This document shows, piece after piece, positions 47,753 through 56,241 of a stretch of 64,000 bases of DNA. The position numbers were made by a program, and so were the translations under genes. Numbering within the stretch: the stretch's first letter is position 1; each line of letters starts with the position of its first letter. The notes under the pieces were generated by a model. That model worked only from the letters and a program-made list of their open reading frames with translations, searched no databases and was not told where the DNA came from. Where the stretch lies: NCBI RefSeq assembly GCF_022549215.1, contig NZ_JAKZFC010000002.1:62001-126000 (forward strand), written 5' to 3'. The DNA comes from Solibacillus palustris. Its GTDB lineage: Bacteria; Bacillota; Bacilli; Bacillales_A; Planococcaceae.

Positions 47753-47792
47753 AAAAAATCGGAATTGCGGTAGGGGCAATTCCGATTTTTTG
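47753..47792. terminator. Bidirectional terminator, degV / MFS
   Basis: AAAAATCGGAATTGC paired with GCAATTCCGATTTTT. Confidence 0.9.
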
Positions 47793-47823
47793 CACTTTCA
47801 CATGATAGGTTTTGTTCAAAGTT

Positions 47824-49035
47824 TTATGGTGTCACTTCAGAATGAATAATTTGACGATGTTTAATCGTTTGAATGGTTGCAGCTAAAATAAATGTAATGA
47901 CAAGTGCACTAGCCATAAATAGCACTACACCTGTCCAACCAAATGTTGTCCAAAATACTCCGCCAGCAGTCCCTCCAATACTTGAGCCAATGTAATACGC
48001 AAATAAATAAAGTGAAGACGCCTGTGCTTTATCTTGTTTAGCAGCAGCACTTACCCAACCACTTGCAGTTGAATGCGAGCCGAAAAAGCCAAATGTAAAG
48101 ATGACAAGCCCGATAATTTTTACAACTAAGCTATTTGGTAATGTTAATAATGCACCGCTTAGCATAATCACAATACCACAATATAAAACATGTTGGCGTC
48201 CGAAACGATCCGACAAGCTACCAAACCAAGCTGAACTCCATGAACCAACTAAATACACGACAAATATCCAACCGACAATTGCGGTACTCAAATTGAATGG
48301 TGGCTCAACTAATTTAAAGCCAATATAATTAAACATTGTTACAAAGCTCCCCATCAGCGTAAAGCCGATGCCAAATAAACAAACAAGTCCCGGATTTTTA
48401 ATGTGCTGTACTAATGATTTCGTTAATGCTTTCAATTGAAGTGGGCGCGCAGAAAAATGCTTTGATTCTGGTAGTGCCCATACAAAAACCGCACTAATAA
48501 TCAAGCTAATTACACCTAGGGTAATCATGCCAACATGCCAATTAAAATAGTGTGTCATCGTGCCCATAATGACACGTCCTGATAGTCCACCTATCGCATT
48601 GCCGCTAATATAAAGTCCCATTGCAGATCCTAAACTAGCAGCTTCCATTTCCTCGCCTAAATAAGCCATCGCAATTGCAGGTACACCCGCAAACACAAAG
48701 CCTTGAACAAGACGTAATAATAATAACACTTCAAAGCTTGGAGCAAAGGCAAGTGTTAAGGTTAAAATCGAGGCAGCAAAAATCGAAACCGTCATCAATT
48801 TTTTACGTCCCCAAGCTTCCGATAGTGAACCAAATAAAATTAGGCTAAATGCTAACATGCATGTTGCAACAGAGAGGGACAAACTTGCTACTGCTGGTGT
48901 AACCCCGTAATCTCTTGTAAATTGCGGCATCAGTGGCTGTGTAATGTAAAGATTGGCAAATGTAATAAAACCGGCAGCAAACAATGCCAAATTCGTTAAT
49001 GTAAAATTCTTTGATCCTTTTTGTATGTAATCCAC
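47824..49035 (-). CDS. MFS transporter (YnfM/drug-efflux type)
   Basis: 403 residues from a GTG at 49033-49035, which is preceded by GAAGGG; an ATG at 49053 would add 6 residues but lacks an RBS. Twelve membrane helices with the MFS motif GSLSEAWGRKKLM between helices 2 and 3 and its repeat GSLSDRFGRQHVL in the second half. Exporter of small molecules. Divergent from a LysR regulator that probably controls it. Confidence 0.87.
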   Translation of the reverse strand: MDYIQKGSKNFTLTNLALFAAGFITFANLYITQPLMPQFTRDYGVTPAVASLSLSVATCMLAFSLILFGSLSEAWGRKKLMTVSIFAASILTLTLAFAPSFEVLLLLRLVQGFVFAGVPAIAMAYLGEEMEAASLGSAMGLYISGNAIGGLSGRVIMGTMTHYFNWHVGMITLGVISLIISAVFVWALPESKHFSARPLQLKALTKSLVQHIKNPGLVCLFGIGFTLMGSFVTMFNYIGFKLVEPPFNLSTAIVGWIFVVYLVGSWSSAWFGSLSDRFGRQHVLYCGIVIMLSGALLTLPNSLVVKIIGLVIFTFGFFGSHSTASGWVSAAAKQDKAQASSLYLFAYYIGSSIGGTAGGVFWTTFGWTGVVLFMASALVITFILAATIQTIKHRQIIHSEVTP

Positions 49036-49139
49036 AAATATCCCTTCAATCATTGAAAATGTGACTATTTATTGTCCAAATACTTTCTTCAAGTATAGTT
49101 GACATGTCATAATAAAGATAATTCATAGTTTTTATGTAC

Positions 49140-49160
49140 CTTATAAATAAAAGTTATAAG
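49140..49160. promoter_or_regulatory. Candidate LysR operator
   Basis: Perfect dyad CTTATAA-ATAAAAG-TTATAAG in the MFS/LysR intergenic region, 12 bp before the LysR start. It could be the regulator binding site; AT-rich content makes chance possible. Confidence 0.45.
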
Positions 49161-49171
49161 AGGTGTTGGAA

Positions 49172-50056
49172 GTGGAGCTATTATCGTTAGTGTATTTTAG
49201 AGAGGTGGCACAGTTAGAAAATATGTCTCGTGCTGCAGAAAAGCTTCATATTTCCCAGCCAGCGCTTAGTAAGTCGATTTCACAGTTTGAAGCGAGCTTA
49301 GGTTTAGAACTGTTTGATCGCAATGGCCGATCGATTAAATTAAACCGCTATGGTCATTTTTTCTTAAAGCGTGTGGAAAAAATATTATATGATTATGATC
49401 AAGCGCGTGAGGATCTAATGAGTTTAGTGTCACCGGGGCACGGGGAAGTATCGATAGGCTTTATGCATACGTTAGGACTTCAGGTTATTCCGTCACTAAT
49501 GAACGATATTCGCACAGTCTATCCGAACATGCAATTTCAATTAACACAAAGTAATACCATGGTGTTACTAGAGAAGCTAGAAAAGCGTGAAATTGATATT
49601 TGTTTAATTTCTTCATTAAATTACAAGTCAACAATATATTGGGAGAGATTGTGGGAAGAGGAGCTATTTTTAATTGTTCCAGAGGGGGATGTGCTTGCTG
49701 AAAAAGAGCGGGTGAAGGTAAAGGATTTTGCTGCGCGACCGTTTATTTCGATTAAAAAGGGAAATTCTTTACGTAAATCGGTCGATGATTTGTATCGTCA
49801 AGAAGGTTTTGAATTAAATGTTGCTTTTGAAGGGGAGGAGGTTCATACGTTAGCTGGCTTAGTTGAAAGTGGGTTAGGGATCTCACTTATCCCAGTGATT
49901 AAAGGGATTGAACAATATAAAGTACGCGTGATTCCTGTAGATGCTGAAAATTGTAAACGTGAAGTAGGGTTTGCCCATGTAAATAATCAATTGCTATCAA
50001 CGACAACAAAGCAGTTTATCGCTTTCATTAAGCAATACTTCAAAGGGAATGGGTGA
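49172..50056 (+). CDS. LysR-family transcriptional regulator
   Basis: 294 residues. N-terminal winged helix ELLSLVYFREVAQLENMSRAA with ISQPALSKSISQFE, then a type 2 periplasmic-binding-like effector domain. GTG at 49172 chosen (AGAGGTG upstream at 49159-49165; ELLSLVYF is the canonical start); GTG 49163 and TTG 49166 overlap the RBS. Likely regulator of the divergent MFS exporter. Confidence 0.88.
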   Translation: MELLSLVYFREVAQLENMSRAAEKLHISQPALSKSISQFEASLGLELFDRNGRSIKLNRYGHFFLKRVEKILYDYDQAREDLMSLVSPGHGEVSIGFMHTLGLQVIPSLMNDIRTVYPNMQFQLTQSNTMVLLEKLEKREIDICLISSLNYKSTIYWERLWEEELFLIVPEGDVLAEKERVKVKDFAARPFISIKKGNSLRKSVDDLYRQEGFELNVAFEGEEVHTLAGLVESGLGISLIPVIKGIEQYKVRVIPVDAENCKREVGFAHVNNQLLSTTTKQFIAFIKQYFKGNG

Positions 50057-50087
50057 TAGAATGTTGAGATTCTACCACCCATTTTTA
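50051..50087. terminator. Bidirectional terminator
   Basis: GGGTGATAGAAT-GTTGAG-ATTCTACCACCC with small mismatch, followed by ATTTTT; shared by convergent genes. Confidence 0.75.
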
Positions 50088-50603
50088 GTCCACCTTTTTT
50101 CCTGTTAATGTTTTCGCGATCTCTTCAATCGTCATATCCGAGTGTAAATCGAATGCTCCTTTTTGAATTGATCGAGAATATTCAGGTTTTGCTAAGAAAA
50201 GCTCTAATTCACGCCCATTTTTGACGATCCCTAAATCTTCTGCTTGTTTACCTATTGTATAGATCGATACATTTTCATATATGTAGATTGTCGCTTCAAT
50301 AATATCCGTACTAGACGCAGTTGATTCTGATGAATCTTTTACTGTTTCAACAAAGCTAGTTGATTCTTGTGAAGCTGCTGTTGTTTTTTTTTCATCATTT
50401 TCAGTTGTTGCTACTACTTCTGTAGCCTCTTGCTTAGCGAGCTGATTATTTAATAGTTCAATTTGTTGTTCATAATTTTTGATTTGCTTTTCAAGTTCTC
50501 GTGTATCAGCAGTTTGTTGATCTGGAAAGAATTGATCGTAGCCTGCGATCGCTGCACCAGCTAAAAAAACTCCAATACCGAATGCGCGCATAGACTTTTT
50601 CAT
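50085..50603 (-). CDS. Membrane-anchored protein with MltG-like LysM domain
   Basis: 172 residues. N-terminal helix (about 7-22), a coiled-coil (ELEKQIKNYEQQIELLNNQL), a Ser/Thr/Glu-rich linker, then a C-terminal domain (about 103-170) from IIEATIYIYENVSIYTI to MTIEEIAKTLTG. That end resembles the N-terminal LysM-like domain of endolytic transglycosylase MltG, without its catalytic domain. Probably outside the membrane and wall-associated; inference. Confidence 0.68.
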   Translation of the reverse strand: MKKSMRAFGIGVFLAGAAIAGYDQFFPDQQTADTRELEKQIKNYEQQIELLNNQLAKQEATEVVATTENDEKKTTAASQESTSFVETVKDSSESTASSTDIIEATIYIYENVSIYTIGKQAEDLGIVKNGRELELFLAKPEYSRSIQKGAFDLHSDMTIEEIAKTLTGKKVD

Positions 50604-51058
50604 TGAATGCCTCCATTTGCAATAATCGTTTGGATTTGAGCATGTGAAAGGGTAGAGCGTTTGCTAATTTCGTCGATAGATAGACCTTGTCCGTTAAGTG
50701 CTAGTACTTGGCTTACTAAAATACTGTTAATCGGTTTACTATTTGCTTTAGGTGTATTTTGAGAATGAGCACCATAGAATTGTGCTGCTTTTACTTGCGC
50801 GGCTACTTGTTGAAATGAACCCATTGCATCTTGTTGTTTTTTTTGACTTAAGTTTGGTGATTTTACTTGGAAGTTTGGTTCAACAAGTAATTCTTCCTCT
50901 AATGTTTTAATACGTCGCTTTAAAGAATTTGTTTCCTGATAGATATTAATGGATAAATCATCTAATTCTTTTTCCAATTTAGATGACTTGTCTTTGAAAA
51001 ACAAAGATAAAACGACAAAAACTATACCAACAATCATAATGATTGATGAAATTTCCAT
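50600..51058 (-). CDS. Small membrane protein with coiled coil and HTH-like tail
   Basis: 152 residues: membrane helix (3-21), coiled coil (about 26-60), variable linker and a C-terminal GQGLSIDEISKRSTLSHAQIQTII stretch that looks like a helix-turn-helix of the Sigma-70 region 4/DUF6115 kind. Overlaps the next gene by 4 bp, so the two form an operon. Function unknown. Confidence 0.68.
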   Translation of the reverse strand: MEISSIIMIVGIVFVVLSLFFKDKSSKLEKELDDLSINIYQETNSLKRRIKTLEEELLVEPNFQVKSPNLSQKKQQDAMGSFQQVAAQVKAAQFYGAHSQNTPKANSKPINSILVSQVLALNGQGLSIDEISKRSTLSHAQIQTIIANGGIQ

Positions 51059-51220
51059 TATGTAGTCCCCCTGAACAGCTAATATTAAATTTATTTTACC
51101 ATATCAAAAGTTAATAATAAATCATGCTAGATTTTTTCGAAGAGTGTGTTATAATAGGTAAGTCGTATAAATCATGCTCAAATAAATTTATATTCTTAAT
51201 TTAGAGTGGGAGGGTTAATA

Positions 51221-51370
51221 ATGCGCGTAAACATTACTTTAGCTTGCACAGACTGCGGCGAACGTAACTACATTTCAAAAAAGAACAAGCGTAACAATCC
51301 AGAGCGTCTTGAACTTAAAAAATATTGCTCTCGCGAGAAGAAGTACACTCTTCACCGTGAAACAAAGTAA
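51221..51370 (+). CDS. rpmG: Ribosomal protein L33
   Basis: 49 residues ([20 protein letters not shown]...HRETK). Zinc-ribbon protein of the 50S subunit. It keeps Cys9 and Cys12 and one cysteine in KKYCSREKK, but Glu stands where the fourth would be, so zinc binding is doubtful: a form between zinc-containing and zinc-free L33. GTGGGAGGG RBS. It precedes yqgN, as rpmGA does in B. subtilis. Confidence 0.95.
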   Translation: MRVNITLACTDCGERNYISKKNKRNNPERLELKKYCSREKKYTLHRETK

Positions 51371-51382
51371 TAATCGCTCAAT

Positions 51383-51416
51383 TAGCCAAAGCCACTTGTT
51401 GGTTTTGGCTTTTTAC
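51383..51416 (+). terminator. rpmG terminator
   Basis: AGCCAAAGCCA-CTTGT-TGGTTTTGGCT followed by TTTTA. Confidence 0.85.
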
Positions 51417-51508
51417 ATTCATTTTGTTAAAACTTATTATGATTTTTTATATTACAGTAAAAAATGATAATAGCTTTTAACTTGGTGGATAAGAAAATAT
51501 TCGTTTTT

Positions 51509-51562
51509 CAATGTAATCCACACAAGTAAAGACATCATTTGGCGCGAAATGTGTTTTTCTAA
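51509..51562. repeat. Fragment similar to the 3' end of the unknown gene at 22123
   Basis: AATGTAATCCACACAAGTAAAGACATC and GGCGCGAAATGTGTTTTTCT match, with a gap, the sequence at 22097-22160 (end and 3' flank of the 301-residue gene). Upstream of yqgN; could be a gene remnant or shared regulatory element. Confidence 0.45.
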
Positions 51563-51581
51563 TTTGAAACGGGGGATTTGC

Positions 51582-52148
51582 ATGGATAAAAAACAACTTC
51601 GAAATACAGTTTTACAGCAATTAAATGACATGTCGTATCAGCAGTATCGGGATCGTTCTTATGCGATAGCGCAAAATTTATTGCAACAGCCGGCAATAAT
51701 TGATGCAACGATGATTGGTATTACTTTATCAAACAAACCGGAAGTGGATACAAGTTTTATAATTGAACAACTGTGGAAAATGAATAAAAAAGTTGCTGTT
51801 CCAAAATGTGCAGTACCTGAACATGCCATGCAATTTTATGAAATTGACACGTTTGCCCAAACAGAACGTGCTTATAAAAATATTTTAGAGCCAATTCCAG
51901 AATTTTGTGACCCAGTAGAAAAACAACAAATCGATGTCATCGTAGTACCGGGTGTTGTTTTTGATGATGGAGGCTACCGCATTGGTTTTGGCGGTGGTTA
52001 TTACGACCGATATTTACAAGGCTATAATGGAATGAAAATAGCATTGGCATTTGATGAACAATTGATAAACAAAGTACCGCGAGAATCACATGATCTGCCG
52101 GTACATATATTAGTAGGAGAACACATGAGCGTTATTTGTGAACAATGA
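51582..52148 (+). CDS. yqgN: 5-formyltetrahydrofolate cyclo-ligase
   Basis: 188 residues. Family signatures: LRNTVLQQL near the N-terminus, ATP-site region VVPGVVFDDGGYRIGFGGGYYDRYL (split here as two adjoining motifs, about 129-153). Converts 5-formyl-THF to 5,10-methenyl-THF with ATP. ATG at 51582 with GGGGGAT upstream; an in-frame ATG at 51549 has no RBS. Followed by yqgQ as in B. subtilis. Confidence 0.92.
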   Translation: MDKKQLRNTVLQQLNDMSYQQYRDRSYAIAQNLLQQPAIIDATMIGITLSNKPEVDTSFIIEQLWKMNKKVAVPKCAVPEHAMQFYEIDTFAQTERAYKNILEPIPEFCDPVEKQQIDVIVVPGVVFDDGGYRIGFGGGYYDRYLQGYNGMKIALAFDEQLINKVPRESHDLPVHILVGEHMSVICEQ

Positions 52149-52164
52149 TTTGGAGGTCTGATTT

Positions 52165-52368
52165 ATGCAATCAATGTTAGATATTATTCACTTATTAAAA
52201 CAATATGGCATATACATTTATACGAAGGATCGAATTGGTGATTTGAATTTAATGGAAGATGAAATTAAAGAATTGTATAAATCAAAATTTATGGATACAA
52301 AAGATTTCCAAATGGCATTACTAATTCTCCGCCAAGAAGAGCAAAGACTGAAAATAGAAAATCAATAA
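52165..52368 (+). CDS. yqgQ: YqgQ family protein (DUF910)
   Basis: 67 residues: LLKQYGIYIYTKDRIGD and ELYKSKFMD are typical of the small helical YqgQ family. 16 bp after yqgN with TTGGAGGT RBS. Function unknown; a nucleic-acid-binding role has been suggested for the family. Confidence 0.9.
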   Translation: MQSMLDIIHLLKQYGIYIYTKDRIGDLNLMEDEIKELYKSKFMDTKDFQMALLILRQEEQRLKIENQ

Positions 52369-52429
52369 TTTCAATCGTTTTACGCTGTTTGTTTTACGAG
52401 GAATATAAATGTGTTTAACAAATATTCCC

Positions 52430-52462
52430 TTAAAACAGCGGGAAAATTCGCTGTTTTACTAT
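52430..52462 (+). terminator. Terminator after yqgQ
   Basis: AAAACAGCG-GGAAAATT-CGCTGTTTT. The rest of the gap up to ltaS (52463-52664) is AT-rich promoter region with no gene. Confidence 0.75.
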
Positions 52463-52664
52463 TTTGTGAAACCTTTCTTTTATTCAAACGTACTAACTAA
52501 TAATGTGTAACTTATAAATTTCCTGAAACTATTTACTTTTTAATGCCGTGAGAAATTATGTTGCACAGGGCATCAAAAAGGACTAATATATACTTTGTTT
52601 CAATTAGAAATATATTTTTTTAATATAAAATAAAAAGTACTACTATAGAGAGGATGTATAGGAT

Positions 52665-54557
52665 ATGAGAAATCTTAAGTGGCCTAAACATTCGATATTA
52701 GCGATTGCTGTAATAGTAACTTGGATTAAGACGGTTATTGTTTACGAAACTAGTTTTGATATGGATATAGAAAATGCGATGCAAATGTTAATTTTAATTA
52801 TTAACCCGCTAAGCTTTTTATTATTTTTCTATGGCCTATCATTATTCTTAAAATCTCCAAAAGCACAAAATCGTTATATCGTAGGCGGCAGTATTTTACT
52901 TGCGTTTATCCTTTATGGGAATGTAACATTTTACCGATTCTATAATGACTTTGTTACATTACCTGTATTATTCCAAACAAGTAACTTTGGGGAATTAGGG
53001 ACATCTGCTGCGGCAATTATTAGCTGGATGGATATTTTATACTTTGTAGATGTATTCATCATTTTAATAGCATTGAAATTTTTACCGAAAGTACAAAACT
53101 ATAAGCCGGTGCGCAAAGATGCTCGTAAAGCTTACTTTGTAATGGCGGCAGCTGTATTGTTTTTAAACTTAGGGTTAGCTGAAACCGAGCGCCCCCAATT
53201 ATTAACACGTGCATTTGACCGTGAACTATTAGTAAAAAATATCGGTACGTACAATTACCATTTATATGATATTTATGTACAATCAAAATCATCTGCGCAA
53301 CGTGCGTTAGCAGATGGCAGTGAGTTAGTCGAAGTAAACAACTATGTTCGTGCCAATCAAGCAGAGCCAAACGTACAGATGTTTGGTAAATATGAAGGGC
53401 GTAACGTCATTGCTGTTTCATTAGAATCATTACAAAATTTTGTCATTAACAATGAAATGAATGGCGAAGAGATTACACCATTTTTAAACTCACTAACACA
53501 AGATAAAGATACGTATTATTTTAATAATTTCTACCACCAAACAGGGTTAGGAAAAACATCTGATTCAGAGTTTATTTTTGAAAACTCATTATTCGGATTG
53601 GGTCGTGGTGCGGTATTCTTCACACATGGTGAGAACACGTATAACTCATTTGCAGAGAGCTTAGGCGAAAATGGGTACTATACAAATGTCATGCATGCCA
53701 ATAGTAAATCATTCTGGAACCGCGACATGATTTACAAATCATTCAATATAGATAACTTTTATGATGTTGAATCATATGATGTTAATGATGGAAACTCTGT
53801 GAACTGGGGATTAAAGGATATCCCATTCTTCGAGCAATCAACAAAATTGATGAAAGACATGCCACAACCTTTTTATAGTCGTTTAATTTCATTAACAAAC
53901 CACTATCCATTCTATCTAGATCCTGAAGATATGATGATTAATGAATTTGATTCAAGTTCTGGTACATTAAATCGTTATTTCCAAACAGTTCGTTATTTAG
54001 ACGAATCTGTAAAAGAATTCTTCGATGATTTAAAAGAACAAGGTTTATATGAAAATTCAATTATTGTGATGTATGGTGACCATTATGGGATTTCAGAAAA
54101 TCATAATAAAGCGATGGCACAATATTTAGGTAAAGATGAAATTACAGCTTATGATAGTGCATTATTACAATCTGTGCCATTATTCATCCATATTCCAGGC
54201 TCAAATGATGGACAAGTGATGGAAGAAGTTTCTGGGCAAATAGATTTGCGTCCAACATTATTACATTTATTAGGGATCGACACGTCTAAGGACATGCAGT
54301 TAGGTGCAGATTTATTCTCTGAAGAGCATGAGGACTTTGTTGTTTTCCGTGATGGTCGATTTATTACAGATAAAGTAGTGTATGCAGGTGAAGTTTGCTA
54401 TGACCGTGAAACTGGCGAAGAGATTGATATCGTGAACTGTCAGCCATATATTGAACGAGCAACAAAAGAGCTAGGTTATTCTGATCAAATTATTAACGGC
54501 GATTTACTGCGCTTCTATGATGCGGAAACGGGTAATCTAACTGTTGATGAAAAATAA
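52665..54557 (+). CDS. ltaS: Lipoteichoic acid synthase family (LtaS/YqgS)
   Basis: 630 residues. Five N-terminal membrane helices (about 9-27, 41-62, 71-90, 118-138, 156-170), then an extracellular sulfatase-fold domain. Mn site Glu254 (VSLES), catalytic Thr298 (GLGKTSDSEF), Asp472 and His473 (MYGDHYG). Polymerises glycerol phosphate from phosphatidylglycerol onto the lipid anchor. A possible cleavage region lies after helix 5 near SAQRALADG (AQRA). Location after yqgQ equals B. subtilis yqgS, an LtaS paralogue; whether this is the main enzyme here is unknown. Confidence 0.92.
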   Translation: MRNLKWPKHSILAIAVIVTWIKTVIVYETSFDMDIENAMQMLILIINPLSFLLFFYGLSLFLKSPKAQNRYIVGGSILLAFILYGNVTFYRFYNDFVTLPVLFQTSNFGELGTSAAAIISWMDILYFVDVFIILIALKFLPKVQNYKPVRKDARKAYFVMAAAVLFLNLGLAETERPQLLTRAFDRELLVKNIGTYNYHLYDIYVQSKSSAQRALADGSELVEVNNYVRANQAEPNVQMFGKYEGRNVIAVSLESLQNFVINNEMNGEEITPFLNSLTQDKDTYYFNNFYHQTGLGKTSDSEFIFENSLFGLGRGAVFFTHGENTYNSFAESLGENGYYTNVMHANSKSFWNRDMIYKSFNIDNFYDVESYDVNDGNSVNWGLKDIPFFEQSTKLMKDMPQPFYSRLISLTNHYPFYLDPEDMMINEFDSSSGTLNRYFQTVRYLDESVKEFFDDLKEQGLYENSIIVMYGDHYGISENHNKAMAQYLGKDEITAYDSALLQSVPLFIHIPGSNDGQVMEEVSGQIDLRPTLLHLLGIDTSKDMQLGADLFSEEHEDFVVFRDGRFITDKVVYAGEVCYDRETGEEIDIVNCQPYIERATKELGYSDQIINGDLLRFYDAETGNLTVDEK

Positions 54558-54775
54558 CAAAGGGGGCGTCCGAGAAGTGATTCTGGGAGCCCCCTTTGCG
54601 ATGATGATGGAGGTTAGCTAGAAACTAATCATGAATGTGTTATCGCAATAAGTGACATTTTAGCATTCGTGCTTTACTTGCTACAAGCAAAGAAGGCAGT
54701 CAAACAGATTATTATCATGTGAGGGGCGTACTGTTCAAAAGTTTCTACTTTTTGCGCAGCCCCATTCTGGTTGGA
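54558..54775 (-). repeat. Dispersed structured repeat, family 2, copy C (inverted)
   Basis: Read on the minus strand: hairpin with AAAAGT-AGAA-ACTTTT apex, then ACGAATGCTAAAA, degraded P2 stem TTAT/ATAA, ACATTCATGATTAG..CTAA stem, AACCTCCATC and the closing hairpin GGGGGCTCCCAGAA-TCAC-TTCTCGGACGCCCCC. On the plus strand this last hairpin abuts the ltaS stop and can terminate ltaS. Between convergent genes. Confidence 0.75.
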
Positions 54776-54800
54776 ATTGTAGGATGCAAAAAATGTATAA

Positions 54801-54834
54801 AAAATACCCGCACCATATGTGCGGGTATTTTTCG
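54801..54834. terminator. Bidirectional terminator
   Basis: AATACCCGCAC-CATAT-GTGCGGGTATT with A and T flanks; used by yqgW. Confidence 0.9.
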
Positions 54835-54837
54835 CAA

Positions 54838-55017
54838 TTATTGATGTACCGGTGGGTAGCCCTGATTAAGAATCGTCATAATAACGAACCAACCAAATAC
54901 ACCTGCTGCAGCTGCGTTAAATAAAACTGCTAAGATGTTTTTTTCTTTGATTGATTGGAATATGCCAACTACGCCAAAAATTGCAATTAAGCCAAAAATA
55001 ACCATTAATAAGTTCAT
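54838..55017 (-). CDS. yqgW: DUF2759 small membrane protein (YqgW)
   Basis: 59 residues from the ATG at 55015-55017, preceded by AAAGGAG; a start nine codons upstream lies over the RBS. Two membrane helices (MVIFGLIAIFGVVGIF and LFNAAAAGVFGWFVIMTIL). Same place as B. subtilis yqgW. Function unknown. Confidence 0.8.
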   Translation of the reverse strand: MNLLMVIFGLIAIFGVVGIFQSIKEKNILAVLFNAAAAGVFGWFVIMTILNQGYPPVHQ

Positions 55018-55189
55018 GAAAATTGACACTCCTTTCGACACCATTTTCCAAATAATGTCGCAACAATATTCCTCTTTTATTGTAAATGTTTCCTTTTCGT
55101 TTGTCGAGGACTAAAAATGACGTTTATATGAACGATTAAGTCATGGTACACTAGAAAAGATAGATATTACAATTTTTGAGGTGAATGAA

Positions 55190-55834
55190 ATGCTCAATAT
55201 CCGAATGTATCCACTTGGGCCAATCCAAACTAATTGCTATATTATAAGCAATAAAAATAAAGAATGTTTAATTTTCGATCCAGGTGAAGAGGGGGCACGT
55301 ATTGTAAAACAGCTGCGTAGTAATGGATTAAAGCCATTAGCGATTTTATTAACGCATACACACTTTGATCATATTGGTGCGGTAGAGGCTTTACAAGAAG
55401 TATTTAATGTACCACTATATGTACATGAAAAAGAAGTAGCTTGGTTAGGGGACCCACTAAAAAATGGGTCAGGTAAGTATGCCGAATTGCCAAACTATAT
55501 TGTAAAGGCACCAAAGGAGGAACATATTCTTCGTACAGAGGGCGAACTGACAATTGGTGACTTCACTTTTGATGTGGTACATACGCCAGGTCATTCTCCA
55601 GGTAGTGTGTCATTTATCTTTAAAGAAGATGGTTTTGCAATTGTTGGAGATACATTATTTGAACAAAGTATAGGTCGTACTGATTTAATTGGGGGTTCGA
55701 TGGAAGTATTACTTAAATCGATTCATGATAAGTTGCTATCTTTACCAGAAGACACGATTATTTATCCAGGTCACGGTGGCTATACAACTCCAGCTGCTGA
55801 GATGAATCATAATCCCTTTTTAAATGGATTTTAA
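55190..55834 (+). CDS. yqgX: Metallo-beta-lactamase fold hydrolase (YqgX, glyoxalase II-like)
   Basis: 214 residues. Zinc motif H56-T-H58-F-D60-H61, then His135 (HTPGHSPGS), Asp154 and His195. Glyoxalase II-like hydrolase of thioesters; the B. subtilis homologue is YqgX. ATG at 55190 with GAGGTG; GTG at 55181 overlaps that RBS. Cytosolic. Confidence 0.9.
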   Translation: MLNIRMYPLGPIQTNCYIISNKNKECLIFDPGEEGARIVKQLRSNGLKPLAILLTHTHFDHIGAVEALQEVFNVPLYVHEKEVAWLGDPLKNGSGKYAELPNYIVKAPKEEHILRTEGELTIGDFTFDVVHTPGHSPGSVSFIFKEDGFAIVGDTLFEQSIGRTDLIGGSMEVLLKSIHDKLLSLPEDTIIYPGHGGYTTPAAEMNHNPFLNGF

Positions 55835-55841
55835 CAATATA

Positions 55842-55879
55842 AAAAAACGACTGCGCAAGATTGGCAGTCGTTTTTTTAT
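55842..55879. terminator. Bidirectional terminator
   Basis: AAAACGACTGC-GCAAGATTG-GCAGTCGTTTT between convergent yqgX and yqgY. Confidence 0.9.
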
Positions 55880-56121
55880 TAGTGTCCTCCACCAGGAGTG
55901 TGCATGAATGTTGTAAAATACGTGAATCCTGCGAAGAAAACAGTTAAGTAAGCCCCGAAAATGTATAGATACATGCGTTCTGACAGATTTAAGAAGCCTA
56001 ATAATAAAAATAACCCTGTATTACCTATGAATAATAGCGAAACCTCGTTCATACCACCAAGGTAGAACATAACGGCGAAAATAGCTGTCCAGAATGCCAT
56101 AACTTTATACATATTGCTCAT
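55879..56121 (-). CDS. yqgY: DUF2626 membrane protein (YqgY)
   Basis: 80 residues, three hydrophobic segments (MAFWTAIFAVMFYLGGM, LLFIGNTGLFLLLGFL, LYIFGAYLTVFFAGFTYF) and a PGGGH tail. Matches the DUF2626 family and the B. subtilis yqgX-yqgY-comGA order. AAAGGAGGG RBS. Function unknown. Confidence 0.88.
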   Translation of the reverse strand: MSNMYKVMAFWTAIFAVMFYLGGMNEVSLLFIGNTGLFLLLGFLNLSERMYLYIFGAYLTVFFAGFTYFTTFMHTPGGGH

Positions 56122-56241
56122 TTAGATTTTCCCTCCTTTTACGTAAAATAGACTAATCTCTCATCTATTATAAGGCAATGTTCAGAACAATGTAAACTAG
56201 AACTTATGGAAGAGTTGTGACAATCGCGTGTTTTTTTTCCA

